Shown piece by piece: positions 1-13,133 of a stretch of DNA of 64,000 bases; the first letter of the stretch is position 1, and the number at the start of each line of letters is the position of its first letter. The DNA is from Streptomyces canus (GTDB lineage: Bacteria; Actinomycetota; Actinomycetes; Streptomycetales; Streptomycetaceae), in contig NZ_CP107989.1 of assembly GCF_041435015.1 (NCBI RefSeq), positions 9,486,001-9,550,000 of the forward strand. The letters run 5' to 3'. The translations under genes and the position numbers were made by a program. The notes beneath the pieces are model-generated. The model ran no database searches. It was not told the origin of the DNA and saw only the letters and a list, made by a program, of their open reading frames with translations.

Positions 1-4
1 ACGG

Positions 5-1093
5 CTACGCCTGCGTCAGCCGCACGCACTCGGTGACCACATCCCGCAGGCTCCCGGTGCGCTCCAGCAGCTCGCGCTGCACCCGGGCACCGTTGCCGTG
101 CCGCAGCAGTTCGGCACAGGACTCGCGGGCCCGGTCCAGGTCACCGCTGTCGGCGAGCGCGTCCTCGACGTGCTCCAGCAGGGCCCGCACCACCGTTTCC
201 GCGGGCATCCGATGCATGGTCGCCGGGTGGAGCAACTCCTCGGACAGTCCGGAGCGCGCGGCCCGCCAGGCGGCCAGCCGCAGCAGGCTCACGCTGTGCG
301 TCGACGGCTCCCGGCCCGCCCGCCACTCGCGCGCGGCCGTCTCCACCAGCCCGCGGGCGAGGGTCGCCAGGAGAACAGCCGTGTCCGCGTGCAGACAGAC
401 GTCCGAGACCCGGATCTCCACCGTCGGGTAGTTCCGCGACAGCCGGGCGTCGAAGTAGATCATTCCCTCGTCCAGGATGACGCCGGTCGCCACCATGTCC
501 GCGACCCGCCGGTGATAGCGCTCCGCCGAGCGGAAGGGCTCGGTCGGACCGGCCGACGGCCAGCGCTGCCACACCCGGCTGCGGTAGCTGCCGTAGCCGG
601 TGTCCTTGCCCTGCCAGAAAGGCGAGTTGGCGCTCATCGCGGTCAGCACCGACAGCCAGGGCTGCATCCGGTCGACGACGGCGACGGCCTCCTCGTCGGA
701 TTCCACGGACACATGGACGTGACAGCCCATGACGAGCTGCTCGCGGGTGGCGAGGCCGTACTGGTCCGCCATCCACTGGTAGCGGCGGCCGATGCCGACC
801 GAGGGGCTGACGGGCAGCGGCGAGGTGGCCAGGGAGGCCACGGCACAACCACTGTCGCCGGCGAGCCGGGCGGCCTCCTTGCGGCAGCGCACGATCTCGG
901 CGCGGAGCTCGTCCATCCCCGACTGCGGGTGAGTGGCGAACTCCAGCATCTGGTTGTGCAGCTCCTTCTCGAAGACGTCCTGGTCCGGCCCGTCCTGCGC
1001 GGCCCGCGCGAGCACGGCCGCGGACAGCGCCTGCGGCTCGCCGGTCTCGGGGTCGACCAGGAGGAGTTCCTCCTCCACTCCGACGGTGCGCAC
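5..1093 (-). CDS. YbdK-type carboxylate-amine ligase (GCS2 family)
   Basis: The 362-residue product has the N-terminal GVEEEL(L)LVD signature of the GCS2/YbdK glutamate-cysteine-ligase-like family and matches its usual length (about 360-380). The family adopts the glutamine-synthetase-like fold and has weak glutamate-cysteine ligase activity in vitro; the physiological substrate is unknown. Further conserved family stretches are the QMLEFAT and GCHVHV segments. The start is GTG at 1093 and the stop TAG is at the left edge, so the gene is complete. It lies 108 bp downstream of glgB on the same strand, so co-transcription is possible but not shown. Family assignment is firm; function in the glucan locus is unknown. 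Confidence 0.9.
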   Translation of the reverse strand: MRTVGVEEELLLVDPETGEPQALSAAVLARAAQDGPDQDVFEKELHNQMLEFATHPQSGMDELRAEIVRCRKEAARLAGDSGCAVASLATSPLPVSPSVGIGRRYQWMADQYGLATREQLVMGCHVHVSVESDEEAVAVVDRMQPWLSVLTAMSANSPFWQGKDTGYGSYRSRVWQRWPSAGPTEPFRSAERYHRRVADMVATGVILDEGMIYFDARLSRNYPTVEIRVSDVCLHADTAVLLATLARGLVETAAREWRAGREPSTHSVSLLRLAAWRAARSGLSEELLHPATMHRMPAETVVRALLEHVEDALADSGDLDRARESCAELLRHGNGARVQRELLERTGSLRDVVTECVRLTQA

Positions 1094-1201
1094 GTGATAC
1101 AGCCCCTTCTGTGGCGCTCGGCGACGACGAGGATGCTCGTTCTCGTACGACCCCGACTGCCCCTTCGGGACCGGTCGGACACCTCCGCGTCGCCCGAGGA
1201 C

Positions 1202-3409
1202 TCAGTCGGGCATCGGGACCAGCCACACCGTGGCGAGCGGCGGCAGGGTGAACCGCAGCGCCCCGTCCTCCGCCTTGACCGGGTCACGCTGGACGATGTC
1301 GCCGCCGCCGTACCGCGCGTCGTCGGTGTTGAGGGACTCCTGCCACAGGGGGAGACCGTCGGGAACGGTGAGGCGGTAGTCCTCGCGCACGACGGGGGAG
1401 AGGTTGGAGACCGCGAGCAGCGGGCTGCCCGCCGCATCGAACCGCAGGAAGGCGAAGACGTTGTCCTCGGCCGCGTCCCCCACCACCCACCGGAAGCCGC
1501 CGGGGTCGGTGTCGCGCTGCCAGAGCGCGGGTGTCGCCCGGTAGGCGGTGTTCAGGTCACGCACGAGGTCACGGACGCCCCGGTGGTCGGCCTCGGCCCC
1601 GTACGCCGGATCGAGCAGCCACCAGTCCGGGCCGTGGGACTCGGACCACTCGGCGCCCTGGGCGAACTCCTGGCCCATGAACAGGAGCTGCTTGCCGGGG
1701 TGGGCCCACATGAAACCGAGATACGCGCGGTGGTTGGCGCGCTGCTGCCACCAGTCGCCCGGCATCTTGGACACCAGCGCCTGCTTGCCGTGGACGACCT
1801 CGTCGTGGGAGATGGGCAGGACGTAGTTCTCGCTGTAGGCGTACACCATCGAGAAGGTCATCTCGTTGTGGTGGTACTTGCGGTGCACCGGCTCATGGCT
1901 GATGTAGCCGAGGGAGTCGTGCATCCAGCCCATGTTCCACTTCAGGCCGAAACCCAGGCCCCCGCTGTCCGTGGGGCGGGTCACGCCGTCCCAGGCGGTG
2001 GACTCCTCGGCGATCGTGACGACACCCGGCGCCCGGCGGTACACGGTCGCGTTCATCTCCTGGAGGAAGGCGACCGCGTCGAGATCCTCCCGCCCCCCGA
2101 ACACGTTGGGGCTCCACTGGCCGGAGTCGCGCGAGTAGTCGAGATAGAGCATCGAGGCGACCGCGTCCACGCGCAGCCCGTCGATGTGGAACTCCTCGCA
2201 CCAGTACACGGCGTTGGCGACCAGGAAGTTGCGCACCTCCACGCGCCCGAAGTCGAACTCGTAGGTCCCCCAGTCCGGGTGCTCGGCACGCCGGGAGTCT
2301 CCCGGCTCGTACAGGGGGTCCCCGTCGAAGCGGGCCAACGCCCAGTCGTCCTTGGGGAAATGGGCCGGCACCCAGTCCATGATCACGCCGATACCGGCCC
2401 GGTGGAGGGCGTCGATCAGGTGCTTGAAGTCGTCGGGGGTGCCGAGTCGGGCTGTGGGCGCGTAGAAGCCGGTGACCTGGTAGCCCCAGGAGCCGCCGAA
2501 GGGGTGCTCGGCCACGGGCATCAGCTCGACGTGGGTGAAGCCGAGGTCCTTGACGTACCCGGGGAGCTGCTCGGCGAGCTGACGATACGTCAGGCCCTTG
2601 CGCCAGGTCGGAAGATGGATCTCGTACACCGAGAACGGCGCCTCGTGCACCGGGATCTCGCCGCGGCGGGCCATCCACTCCTGGTCGCCCCACTCGAAGC
2701 GCGAGGAGGTCACCACGGACGCCGTCGCGGGCGGCACCTCGGTGCTGCGCGCCATCGGGTCGGACTTGAGGAAGCGGTCGCCGTAGCGCGAGGTGATCTC
2801 GAACTTGTAGCGGGCGCCCTCGCCGATCCCCGGCAGGAACAGCTCCCACACCCCCGACGAGCCGAGCGAGCGCATCGGGAACGCCTGCCCGTCCCAGAAG
2901 GTGAACTCGCCGGCCACCCTGACCCCTTGGGCGTTGGGCGCCCACACCGTGAAGCGGGTGCCGGTCACCCCTTCGTGGGTCATCGGTTCGGCGCCGAGCG
3001 CCTTCCACAGCTGCTCGTGGCGGCCCTCGCGGATGAGGTGGAGGTCGGTCTCGCCGAGCGCGGGCAGGAAGCGGTACGGATCGTGCGCCTCCTGCTCCCC
3101 GTCCGCATACGCCACCACCAGGGTGTAGTCGGGGATCGTGTCGAGGGGCAGCAGACCGGAGAAGAGGCCGTCGCCCTCCGACGCCAGCCGCCTGCGCTCG
3201 CCGTCGATCACGACGCTCACCGCGCGGGCGAACGGGCGCAGTGCCCGGAAGACGATCCCACCCGCGACCGGGTGGGCGCCGAGCAGGGCGTGCGGGTCGT
3301 GGTGGGCGCCCGCCAGCAGCCGGCCCCGGTCCATGGGGTCGAGCGGCGGGGCGGGAGCACAGCGCGCCACTCCGGACGGCTCGGGCAGTGAGGTGTCGCG
3401 CAGGGCCAC
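1202..3409 (-). CDS. glgB: 1,4-alpha-glucan branching enzyme GlgB
   Basis: The 735-residue product has the full branching-enzyme layout: an N-terminal beta module, a CBM48 domain (about residues 140-240), a GH13 (beta/alpha)8 domain and a C-terminal beta domain. GH13 motifs are visible: [13 protein letters not shown] (nucleophile Asp), [15 protein letters not shown] (acid/base Glu) and [10 protein letters not shown] (third Asp). It transfers glucan segments to create alpha-1,6 branches. It is the last gene of the glgE-treS-mak-glgB run, 3 bp after mak, as expected for the GlgE pathway, where it branches the maltose-built linear glucan. Streptomyces may carry a second glgB elsewhere, so the paralogue number is not assigned. 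Confidence 0.97.
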   Translation of the reverse strand: MALRDTSLPEPSGVARCAPAPPLDPMDRGRLLAGAHHDPHALLGAHPVAGGIVFRALRPFARAVSVVIDGERRRLASEGDGLFSGLLPLDTIPDYTLVVAYADGEQEAHDPYRFLPALGETDLHLIREGRHEQLWKALGAEPMTHEGVTGTRFTVWAPNAQGVRVAGEFTFWDGQAFPMRSLGSSGVWELFLPGIGEGARYKFEITSRYGDRFLKSDPMARSTEVPPATASVVTSSRFEWGDQEWMARRGEIPVHEAPFSVYEIHLPTWRKGLTYRQLAEQLPGYVKDLGFTHVELMPVAEHPFGGSWGYQVTGFYAPTARLGTPDDFKHLIDALHRAGIGVIMDWVPAHFPKDDWALARFDGDPLYEPGDSRRAEHPDWGTYEFDFGRVEVRNFLVANAVYWCEEFHIDGLRVDAVASMLYLDYSRDSGQWSPNVFGGREDLDAVAFLQEMNATVYRRAPGVVTIAEESTAWDGVTRPTDSGGLGFGLKWNMGWMHDSLGYISHEPVHRKYHHNEMTFSMVYAYSENYVLPISHDEVVHGKQALVSKMPGDWWQQRANHRAYLGFMWAHPGKQLLFMGQEFAQGAEWSESHGPDWWLLDPAYGAEADHRGVRDLVRDLNTAYRATPALWQRDTDPGGFRWVVGDAAEDNVFAFLRFDAAGSPLLAVSNLSPVVREDYRLTVPDGLPLWQESLNTDDARYGGGDIVQRDPVKAEDGALRFTLPPLATVWLVPMPD

Positions 3410-3412
3410 GGC

Positions 3413-4771
3413 TCAGTCTCCTCTCACGGCGAGTCGTTCGATCGCCGCCATGGGCACGGGCAGCCAGTCAGGCCGGTGTCGTGCTTCGTACAGGACCTCG
3501 TAGACGGCCCGGTCGGTCTCGTAGGCGCGCAGCAGGCCGTGCTTCTTGCGCGGATCCCATCCGGCGAGGGCGGCATAGCCCCCGCAGAAGGCCTCCCGGC
3601 AGCGGCGGGCCCACTCCGGCCGCCAGGGCCGGCGCTGCCGGGCCGCGTAGTCGAAGGAGCGCAGCATGCCCGCGATGTCCCGCACCGGGGACTGGGCGGT
3701 GCACCGCTCGGCGAGCGGGCGGGACGGCTCGCCCTCGAAGTCGATGACGAACCACTCGCGTCCCGCCCGCAGCACCTGCCCCAGGTGCAGGTCACCATGG
3801 ACGCGCTGTGCGGGCGGTCCGGAGTCGCACGTGGCCAGCGCGCCGAACGCGCTCTGCAGGCCGGGGACGAACGGCCGCAGCGCCGGCACGCTGTGCGCGG
3901 CGGAGTCCAGGCGTTCGGTCATCGCGGCCGCCGTGGAACCGTTGTCGTCGTGGCCGCTGCCGGGGAAGGCGGCGGCCAGGGCGAGGTGCACCTCGGCCAT
4001 GGCCCGCCCCAGCTCGTGGGCCTGCACGGTGAAGTCGTCACCCGACGCCAGTGCCTGCAGGGCCAGTGCCCAGCCGTCGGACGCGTCGCGCAGATACGGC
4101 TGCAGCACGCCGAGCGTCGCCCCCTGCGGATGCGTGGTCCGGAACCAGGCCACCGGCGCCGGTACCCGACGGCAGCCCTGTCCGGCCAGCGCGACCGGCA
4201 CCTCCAGGTCCGGATTGACCCCGGGCTGGATCCGGCGGAAGACCTTGAGGATGAACTCGTCGCCGTACACCAGTGAGGAGTTCGACTGCTCGGTCTCCAG
4301 CAGCCGCGGTGGCAGCCCGGCGGGCACCGGCACCGACGGGTCGACCTCGAAGCGCAGGGGACCGGCCGTGCCGGGCTGCCGCAGCCGCTCGAGCAGCAGC
4401 TGCGCCGAGCGCGGGTCGTGCAGGGCGTCGTAGATCGTCAGGCCGGCCAGCGGGCCCCGCTCCGCACGGCCGATGAGGGCGCGCCCGAGACGCGGCGAGA
4501 GGTGTTTGCGCACGCCGAGCAGCAGCTGGTAGCAGTCACCGGCCGGGGCGCCGCCCGGTCCGGGCACCCCGCCGAGACCGGTGTGGACCAGCAGATGCAG
4601 ACAGCCCGGGAACAGCTCGGTCATCGACAGCAGACCGAGCTCGCTCACGGGGCGGTCCTTGCCCGCGAACCAGCGCTGCCGCGGCAGCCATTGGCGCAGC
4701 AGCTCGCCCAGCGAGGTCATGAGATCGGTCGCGAGCGCGGGCCTCGGGCTGACCGATGCGGTCTTCGGCAT
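3413..4771 (-). CDS. mak: Maltokinase (maltose-1-phosphate synthase), Mak/Pep2
   Basis: Maltokinase phosphorylates maltose with ATP to maltose-1-phosphate, the GlgE substrate. The N-terminal lid motif LPRQRWFAGKDRPV and the kinase loop RVHGDLHLGQVLRA followed by WFVIDFEGEP are characteristic of this aminoglycoside-phosphotransferase-like family. The frame can be extended to a TTG at 4801 that overlaps the treS stop, but ATG at 4771 has a good Shine-Dalgarno (AAAGGA, 9 nt upstream), so a 452-residue protein is preferred. It sits between treS and glgB in the expected pathway order, with only a few bases on each side, so translational coupling is likely. Confidence 0.95.
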   Translation of the reverse strand: MPKTASVSPRPALATDLMTSLGELLRQWLPRQRWFAGKDRPVSELGLLSMTELFPGCLHLLVHTGLGGVPGPGGAPAGDCYQLLLGVRKHLSPRLGRALIGRAERGPLAGLTIYDALHDPRSAQLLLERLRQPGTAGPLRFEVDPSVPVPAGLPPRLLETEQSNSSLVYGDEFILKVFRRIQPGVNPDLEVPVALAGQGCRRVPAPVAWFRTTHPQGATLGVLQPYLRDASDGWALALQALASGDDFTVQAHELGRAMAEVHLALAAAFPGSGHDDNGSTAAAMTERLDSAAHSVPALRPFVPGLQSAFGALATCDSGPPAQRVHGDLHLGQVLRAGREWFVIDFEGEPSRPLAERCTAQSPVRDIAGMLRSFDYAARQRRPWRPEWARRCREAFCGGYAALAGWDPRKKHGLLRAYETDRAVYEVLYEARHRPDWLPVPMAAIERLAVRGD

Positions 4772-4797
4772 GGTGACGCGTCCTTTCGTCGGCACGC

Positions 4798-6512
<1,715 letters not shown>

Positions 6513-6516
<4 letters not shown>

Positions 6517-8489
6517 GGTGTGGATCCTCCGATCTGCGGCGACGACCTCCGGACCTGGAACACGTGCGCGGGTGCCCGACCGGGCTCCAGACGCACATAG
6601 TTGTTGCTGTTCCAGTGGTAGGTCTCACCCGTCAGTTCGTCGTGTACGGACAGGGACTCGTGCCGTTCCAGGCCGAGTTGCGGCATGTCCAACGAGACCG
6701 TGGCCTCCTGGGTGTGGTGCGGATCCAGGTTCACGACCACCAGGACCGTGTCGTCACCGGCGCGCTTGCTGTAGGCGATGACCGCGTGGTTGTCGGTGTG
6801 GTGGAAGCGGAGGTTCCGCAGGCGCTGGAGGGCGGGGTGCCGGCGCCTGATGGTGTTGAGCTGGGTGATCAGGGGGGCGAGGGTGTCGGGGGTGTCCCAG
6901 TCGCGGGCCTTGAGCTGGTACTTCTCCGAGTTGAGGTATTCCTCGCTGCCCTCCCGTAGCGGGGTGTTCTCGGCGAGTTCGTAGCCGGAGTAGATGCCCC
7001 AGGTCGGCGAGAGGGTCGCGGCCAGGACCGCGCGCAGCGCGAACGCGGGCCGGCCGCCGTGCTGGAGGAACTCGTGCAGGATGTCGGGGGTGTTGGCGAA
7101 GAAGTTCGGCCGCATGTAGGAGGCCGCCTCACCGGAGAGCTCGCTCAGGTACGCGGTGAGTTCTTCCTTGGTGGTGCGCCAGGTGAAGTAGGTGTAGGAC
7201 TGCTGGAAGCCGATCTGGGCCAGGGTGTGCATCATCGCCGGGCGGGTGAACGCCTCGGCCAGGAAGATCACGTCCGGGTCGGTGGCGTTGATGTCCGCGA
7301 TCACCCGCTCCCAGAACACCACCGGCTTGGTGTGCGGATTGTCCACCCGGAAGATCCGCACCCCGTGGTCCATCCAGTGCCGCAGCACCCGCAGCGTCTC
7401 CGCGATCAGCCCGTCCATGTCGGCGTCGAAGGCGATCGGGTAGATGTCCTGGTACTTCTTCGGCGGGTTCTCCGCGTACGCGATGGTGCCGTCGGGGCGG
7501 TGGTGGAACCACTCCGGGTGCTTGTGCACCCAGGGATGATCCGGCGAGCACTGCAGCGCGAAGTCCAGCGCGATCTCCAGACCCAGCTTGCCGGCCTCCG
7601 CCACGAACCAGTCGAAGTCCTCCAGCGTACCCAGGTCCGGGTTGACCGCGTCATGCCCGCCCTCCGGCGAGCCGATCGCCCACGGCACGCCCACATCCTC
7701 GGGACCGGCGGACAGGGTGTTGTTGCGGCCCTTGCGGAAGGTGCTGCCGATCGGATGGATCGGCGGCAGATAGACCACGTCGAAACCCATCGCCGCGATC
7801 GCCGGCAGCCGGCGCGCCGCAGTGCGGAACGTGCCGTGCGGCCGCTGCGGGGTGCCCTCCGAGCGCGGGAAGAACTCGTACCACGACCCGAACAGCGCCC
7901 GCTCCCGCTCCACCAGCAGCGGCAGCGTCTCCGACGCCGTGATCAACTCCCGCAGCGGGTGGCGGGCGAGCACCGCGTCCACGTCAGGCGTCAGGGCGCC
8001 CGCCAGACGGGTGGCGACCGGCAGCGAGTCGTCGGCGAGCGTCTTCGCCGCGGCCATCAGCACCGCGTGCTGGGGGCCCTCCGGGACACCCGCCGCCGCC
8101 CGGGTGTAGAGCTCGGCGCCCTCCTCCAGGACCAGACCGGTGTCGAGGCCTGCAGGAACCTTTATGCGGGCGACGCGGCGCCAGGTGCCGACCGGGTCGC
8201 TCCAGGCCTCGACGCGGTACGTCCAGCGGCCCTCGAGGTCCGGAGTGACCTCCGCGCCCCAGCGATCGCTGCCGGGGGCCACCTCCCGCATCGGGGTCCA
8301 GGGGCCGTGCCGCCCTTCCGGGTCGGTCAGGACGACGTTCGCGGCGACCGTGTCATGGCCCTCGCGGAACACCGTCGCGGTGACCTCGAACGTCTCTCCC
8401 ACGACCGCCTTCGCCGGACGCCTGCCGGACTCGACGGCAGGGCGGACATCCCGTACCGGGATGCGGCCGATGACCGGGGTGGAACTCAT
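6513..8489 (-). CDS. glgE: Alpha-1,4-glucan:maltose-1-phosphate maltosyltransferase GlgE
   Basis: GlgE extends alpha-1,4-glucan by transferring maltosyl units from maltose-1-phosphate. The 658-residue protein has the N-terminal [13 protein letters not shown] and beta-rich domain, the GH13_3 barrel with [15 protein letters not shown], the nucleophile motif [13 protein letters not shown] and the acid/base motif [13 protein letters not shown]. Both lie in the positions known from Streptomyces GlgE (Asp394/Glu423 in S. coelicolor GlgE1, from memory). ATG at 8489 follows GGAGG by 7 nt. It is the first gene of the glgE-treS-mak-glgB run. A strong hairpin lies just upstream (8513-8537). Confidence 0.97.
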
Positions 8490-8512
8490 GCTCTCGCCTC
8501 CGCCGTGCTCGA

Positions 8513-8537
8513 GGCCGGGCGCTGACTGCGCCCGGCC
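8513..8537 (-). terminator. Hairpin between the DUF5133 gene and glgE
   Basis: The arms GGCCGGGCGC and GCGCCCGGCC form a perfect 10-bp stem with a 5-nt loop (TGACT). It lies 26 nt downstream of the DUF5133 stop codon and 24 nt upstream of the glgE start, with no T-run after it. It may end or attenuate transcripts from the DUF5133 promoter before glgE; this role is inferred. Confidence 0.55.
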
Positions 8538-8563
8538 GGGGATCGAAGCTGCGCCGGAAGGGG

Positions 8564-8863
8564 CTACCTCCCCGCGGGGGAACGTTCCGCGGATCTCGGC
8601 GGACCACGCCTGGCGACGCCCCCCGTGCGGGGCAGGTCGCTCTGCTCCTGGAGGTAGGCCCCCACGCTGGTGCGCAGATAGCGCTCGGCGGCCTCGGCCG
8701 CCTCACGCGCGCAGCGCTTGCCCATCAGCACGCACAGCGTGTAACCCGAGTCCTCGAAGGTGGCCCGGACGGTGCGGTCGGCGGGGGAGGCCAGCATGAC
8801 GCGCTCCCAGGCGCGATACCGCCGAAGTTGCCGGGCGACTTCGGCTTTGGCCGGTAGCAGCAT
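8564..8863 (-). CDS. DUF5133 domain protein
   Basis: This small (99-residue) basic/hydrophobic protein has the segment DSGYTLCVLMGKRCAREAAEAAERYL, split here as SGYTLCVLMGKR and CAREAAEAAERYL, which I recognise from the Streptomyces DUF5133 family; function is unknown. The frame is open back to a GTG at 8917, but the family usually starts with MLxP, and ATG at 8863 (MLLPAK) has AAAGG 11 nt upstream. It lies between glgE (same strand, 74 bp away) and the divergent ATPase-glgX pair, so it may share the regulatory region at 8880-9100. The C-terminal 20 residues are low-complexity. Confidence 0.75.
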   Translation of the reverse strand: MLLPAKAEVARQLRRYRAWERVMLASPADRTVRATFEDSGYTLCVLMGKRCAREAAEAAERYLRTSVGAYLQEQSDLPRTGGVARRGPPRSAERSPAGR

Positions 8864-8982
8864 GGCGCCGTACACCTTTCCGGGCTGGAGCAGATGCGGG
8901 ACTCGCGAGATCTTCACTCATGGTGCACGGGTAACGACTCAGCGTCTTGTTGGGTCTTCAACTACCTCACTGGTCGCTCGTG

Positions 8983-9017
8983 TTGCACGAATGGCGTAGC
9001 ACTCCCACTCTGGAGTG
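8983..9017 (+). promoter_or_regulatory. Candidate promoter with palindromic operator upstream of the ATPase-glgX pair
   Basis: A -35-like TTGCAC (8983-8988) and a weak -10-like CACTCT (9006-9011) are spaced by 17 nt. The -10 is exactly enclosed by a perfect inverted repeat, CACTCC (9000-9005) and GGAGTG (9012-9017). I recall similar CACTC..GAGTG elements upstream of Streptomyces HATPase/DUF397 loci, but cannot verify this here. The leader to the ATG at 9109 would be about 90 nt. Promoter strength and regulator are inferred. Confidence 0.5.
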
Positions 9018-9108
9018 ACTCTGAAGCGATCAGCACTCACGCTCCGTGTTTCGGGGTCCGGTCCCGCGGGGGCCGGAGGAGCGGGAGCTTCGCCGGTGAG
9101 GAGTGACG

Positions 9109-9603
9109 ATGAAGACCGCAGTGCCCTGCTACTACCACCTCGACGTGGAGGTCAGCCCGGAACGGGTCGGGCAGGTCAGGCGCATCCTGGCCGCCCATCT
9201 ACGGCTCTGGGACCTCGAGACCCTGGTCGAGCCCGTCTGCGGTGGTGCCGAACTGCTGCTCAAGGCCATCGACGAGCACGCGAGGGACAAGAACACCTCG
9301 ATCGAGCTGTGGTGGAACGGCCAGCACCTCATCACCGCCGTCGCCGAGAACGACAGCGAGCTGCGCCCGGACCTGGATCTGCGCGCCTGCCTGGAGCGGA
9401 TCGCCGCGATGAGCGACGGCTGGGGCTGCTGCGCCACCGACACCGGCAGCAAGGTCATCTGGTTCTCGCAGCGGGCCCGCGCCGGCGAGCGCGTCCCGCT
9501 CGTGCCGACGGCCCCCGAGCCCACCCTGCGGGAGGTGCTCCAGGTGCCGCGCGAGATGCCGGTCGCGGTCCTGGCCGCCACCACTGCCGACGGCGGGTGC
9601 TGA
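9109..9603 (+). CDS. RsbW-like ATP-binding protein (HATPase_c)
   Basis: The 164-residue protein resembles the stand-alone HATPase_c (anti-sigma-like) proteins that are abundant in Streptomyces: an N-terminal strand ([20 protein letters not shown]), a helix in the N-box position ([19 protein letters not shown]) and the [13 protein letters not shown] loop. The canonical N-box asparagine (ELVTNAVRH in typical members) is not present, so ATP binding may be weakened. ATG at 9109 has GAGGAG 5-7 nt upstream; a GTG two codons earlier is less likely. The stop is 2 bp from the glgX GTG, so the two are almost certainly co-translated. The role in glucan metabolism is unknown. Confidence 0.8.
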   Translation: MKTAVPCYYHLDVEVSPERVGQVRRILAAHLRLWDLETLVEPVCGGAELLLKAIDEHARDKNTSIELWWNGQHLITAVAENDSELRPDLDLRACLERIAAMSDGWGCCATDTGSKVIWFSQRARAGERVPLVPTAPEPTLREVLQVPREMPVAVLAATTADGGC

Positions 9604-9605
9604 GC

Positions 9606-11740
<2,135 letters not shown>

Positions 11741-11744
<4 letters not shown>

Positions 11745-11795
11745 AAGCGGGCGCCTGAAAGCGGGCGTCAGAAAGCTGGCGCCTGTAAGGCGGGG
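11741..11795. repeat. Four-copy 14-bp tandem repeat at the 3' end of glgX
   Basis: The units are CTGAAAGCGGGCGC, CTGAAAGCGGGCGT, CAGAAAGCTGGCGC and a diverged CTGTAAGGCGGGG. The first unit includes the glgX stop codon, so the array begins inside the gene end and fills the gap to the convergent VOC gene. It is probably a slippage product; it could form weak hairpins that help termination. Confidence 0.75.
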
Positions 11796-11811
11796 TTTTC
11801 GGCGCTCGCCC

Positions 11812-12615
11812 TCAGTGCACGCGGCGTGAGGTCACCGTGAACTGGGCTCCGTCGGGGTCGCGCAGGACGGCGTCCTCGCCGTTCTGCGAGAGCACGCTGC
11901 CGCCGCGGACCTCCGCCGCCTTGGCGCAGGCCGCCACATCCGCGACCGCGAAGTGGACCTGCCAGTGCGGCCGGATGCCGGGATCGGGGGCCGAGCCCAG
12001 CGCCCCCGACTCGATGCGCGCCACCACGTCGCCCCTGCTGCGCAGCACCACCTCGCCGGCCTCGTAGCGGACCTCGCAGCCGCCGGGACGCTCCGTCGCC
12101 CAGTCGAGGACCTCGCCGTAGAAGATCGCGGCGTCGAACGCGTCGCGGGTGTGCAGCCGTACGAAGGCCGGCTGGGCGCGGCGCCACCTCTCCCAGTTGG
12201 CGACGAGCTCGCCCTCCCAGACGCCGAAGGCCGCCCCGTCGCGGTCCGAGAGCAGGGCCGCCCGGCCGGGCGGGAAGGACAGCGGGCCCACCGCCAGGGT
12301 GCCACCGCGTTCCTGTACGCGGGCCACTGCCTCGTCCGCGCTGGGCACCGCGAAGTACGCGGTCCAGGCCACCGCCATCTGCCACATCGACGCCACCGCC
12401 GCGATCCCGGCGACGGGCGTGCCGTCCACCAGCGCGACCCGGAAGCGCTCGCCGAGTTTCAGGGGCTTCCACTCCCACCCGAGCACGGCCCCGTAGAACT
12501 CCTCCGTGGTCTGCTGGTCACGGCTGGTCAGGCTGACCCAGCAGGGGGCACCGAACACATGGTGCGTGGAGACGACATCCGCGGTCGCGGTGGGATGTCC
12601 CGGATCGTGGTTCAT
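11812..12615 (-). CDS. VOC-family protein with two glyoxalase-like domains
   Basis: The 267-residue protein has two tandem beta-alpha-beta-beta-beta VOC units: one from HVFGAPCWVSLTSRD to LLSDRDGAAFGVWEG, the other from PAFVRLHTRDAFDAAIFYGEVL to VLRDPDGAQFTVTSRR. This class is usually annotated as a glyoxalase/bleomycin-resistance or hydroxylase-like protein and the substrate is unknown. ATG at 12615 is preferred over more upstream frame starts because the two-domain homology begins about 20 residues after it and AGGAC lies about 10 nt upstream. It converges on glgX and diverges from the ANTAR gene. Confidence 0.88.
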   Translation of the reverse strand: MNHDPGHPTATADVVSTHHVFGAPCWVSLTSRDQQTTEEFYGAVLGWEWKPLKLGERFRVALVDGTPVAGIAAVASMWQMAVAWTAYFAVPSADEAVARVQERGGTLAVGPLSFPPGRAALLSDRDGAAFGVWEGELVANWERWRRAQPAFVRLHTRDAFDAAIFYGEVLDWATERPGGCEVRYEAGEVVLRSRGDVVARIESGALGSAPDPGIRPHWQVHFAVADVAACAKAAEVRGGSVLSQNGEDAVLRDPDGAQFTVTSRRVH

Positions 12616-12785
12616 GGCAGTCGCGTCCTGCTCTCGTCGGCCGGCGGCCACCGGGCGGTTTTCGACCAGTGTCCGTCCGGAACCGCTTCGGGCGCCTGCC
12701 GAGTACCCCCGAGGCGGCGCCGAAACGGTGGCCCGCACGCCTGCCGCCCGGTGGCGCGGGCCTGTCCGGGTGACACGATGGACGG

Positions 12786-13118
12786 GTGCCAGTCGTACCG
12801 AACGAACCCGCCGACGAGTCGGACCGGATCTTCGCCCTGGAGGAGGAGATCGGCCAGCTCAAGGAAGCGATGGCCTCGCACGCGGTCGTGGACCAGGCCA
12901 TCGGCATGGTCGTCGCGCTCGGCAGGGTCGCCCCGGATCAGGGCTGGGAGGTACTGAAGGACGTCTCCCAGCACACGAACATCAAGCTGCGCAACGTCGC
13001 GGACCTGATCCTCATCTGGGGACGCTCCGGCGACATCCCGCCGGAGATCCGAGCCGAGCTGGAAGACGCCCTCGACCGTTACGGCCCCACGCAGATTCCG
13101 GGGGCGCCGCCCGAGTGA
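12786..13118 (+). CDS. ANTAR-domain protein
   Basis: The 110-residue protein consists of a short acidic, helical N-terminus and an ANTAR-type three-helix domain: helix 1 with ASHAVVDQAIGMVVALGRVAP, then DQGWEVLKDVSQHTNIKLRNVADLI. ANTAR domains bind paired RNA hairpins and act as antiterminators, usually downstream of a sensor domain; there is no GAF or receiver domain here. The GTG start at 12786 is the only in-frame option that keeps the domain intact. It converges on the sigma factor gene with a 15-bp gap. I did not find an obvious twin-hairpin target nearby. Confidence 0.85.
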   Translation: MPVVPNEPADESDRIFALEEEIGQLKEAMASHAVVDQAIGMVVALGRVAPDQGWEVLKDVSQHTNIKLRNVADLILIWGRSGDIPPEIRAELEDALDRYGPTQIPGAPPE

Positions 13119-13133
13119 GCGCGTGATGCGGGC

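Noticed and set aside
98..3391. Very long open frame on the plus strand antisense to the YbdK and glgB genes
   Set aside because: It is a codon-bias shadow of the high-GC minus-strand genes; the translation is low-complexity (Val/Arg/Gly/His-rich) and has no domain.
12786..13118. ANTAR target hairpins near the ANTAR gene
   Set aside because: No pair of hexaloop hairpins was visible in the flanking 300 bp.
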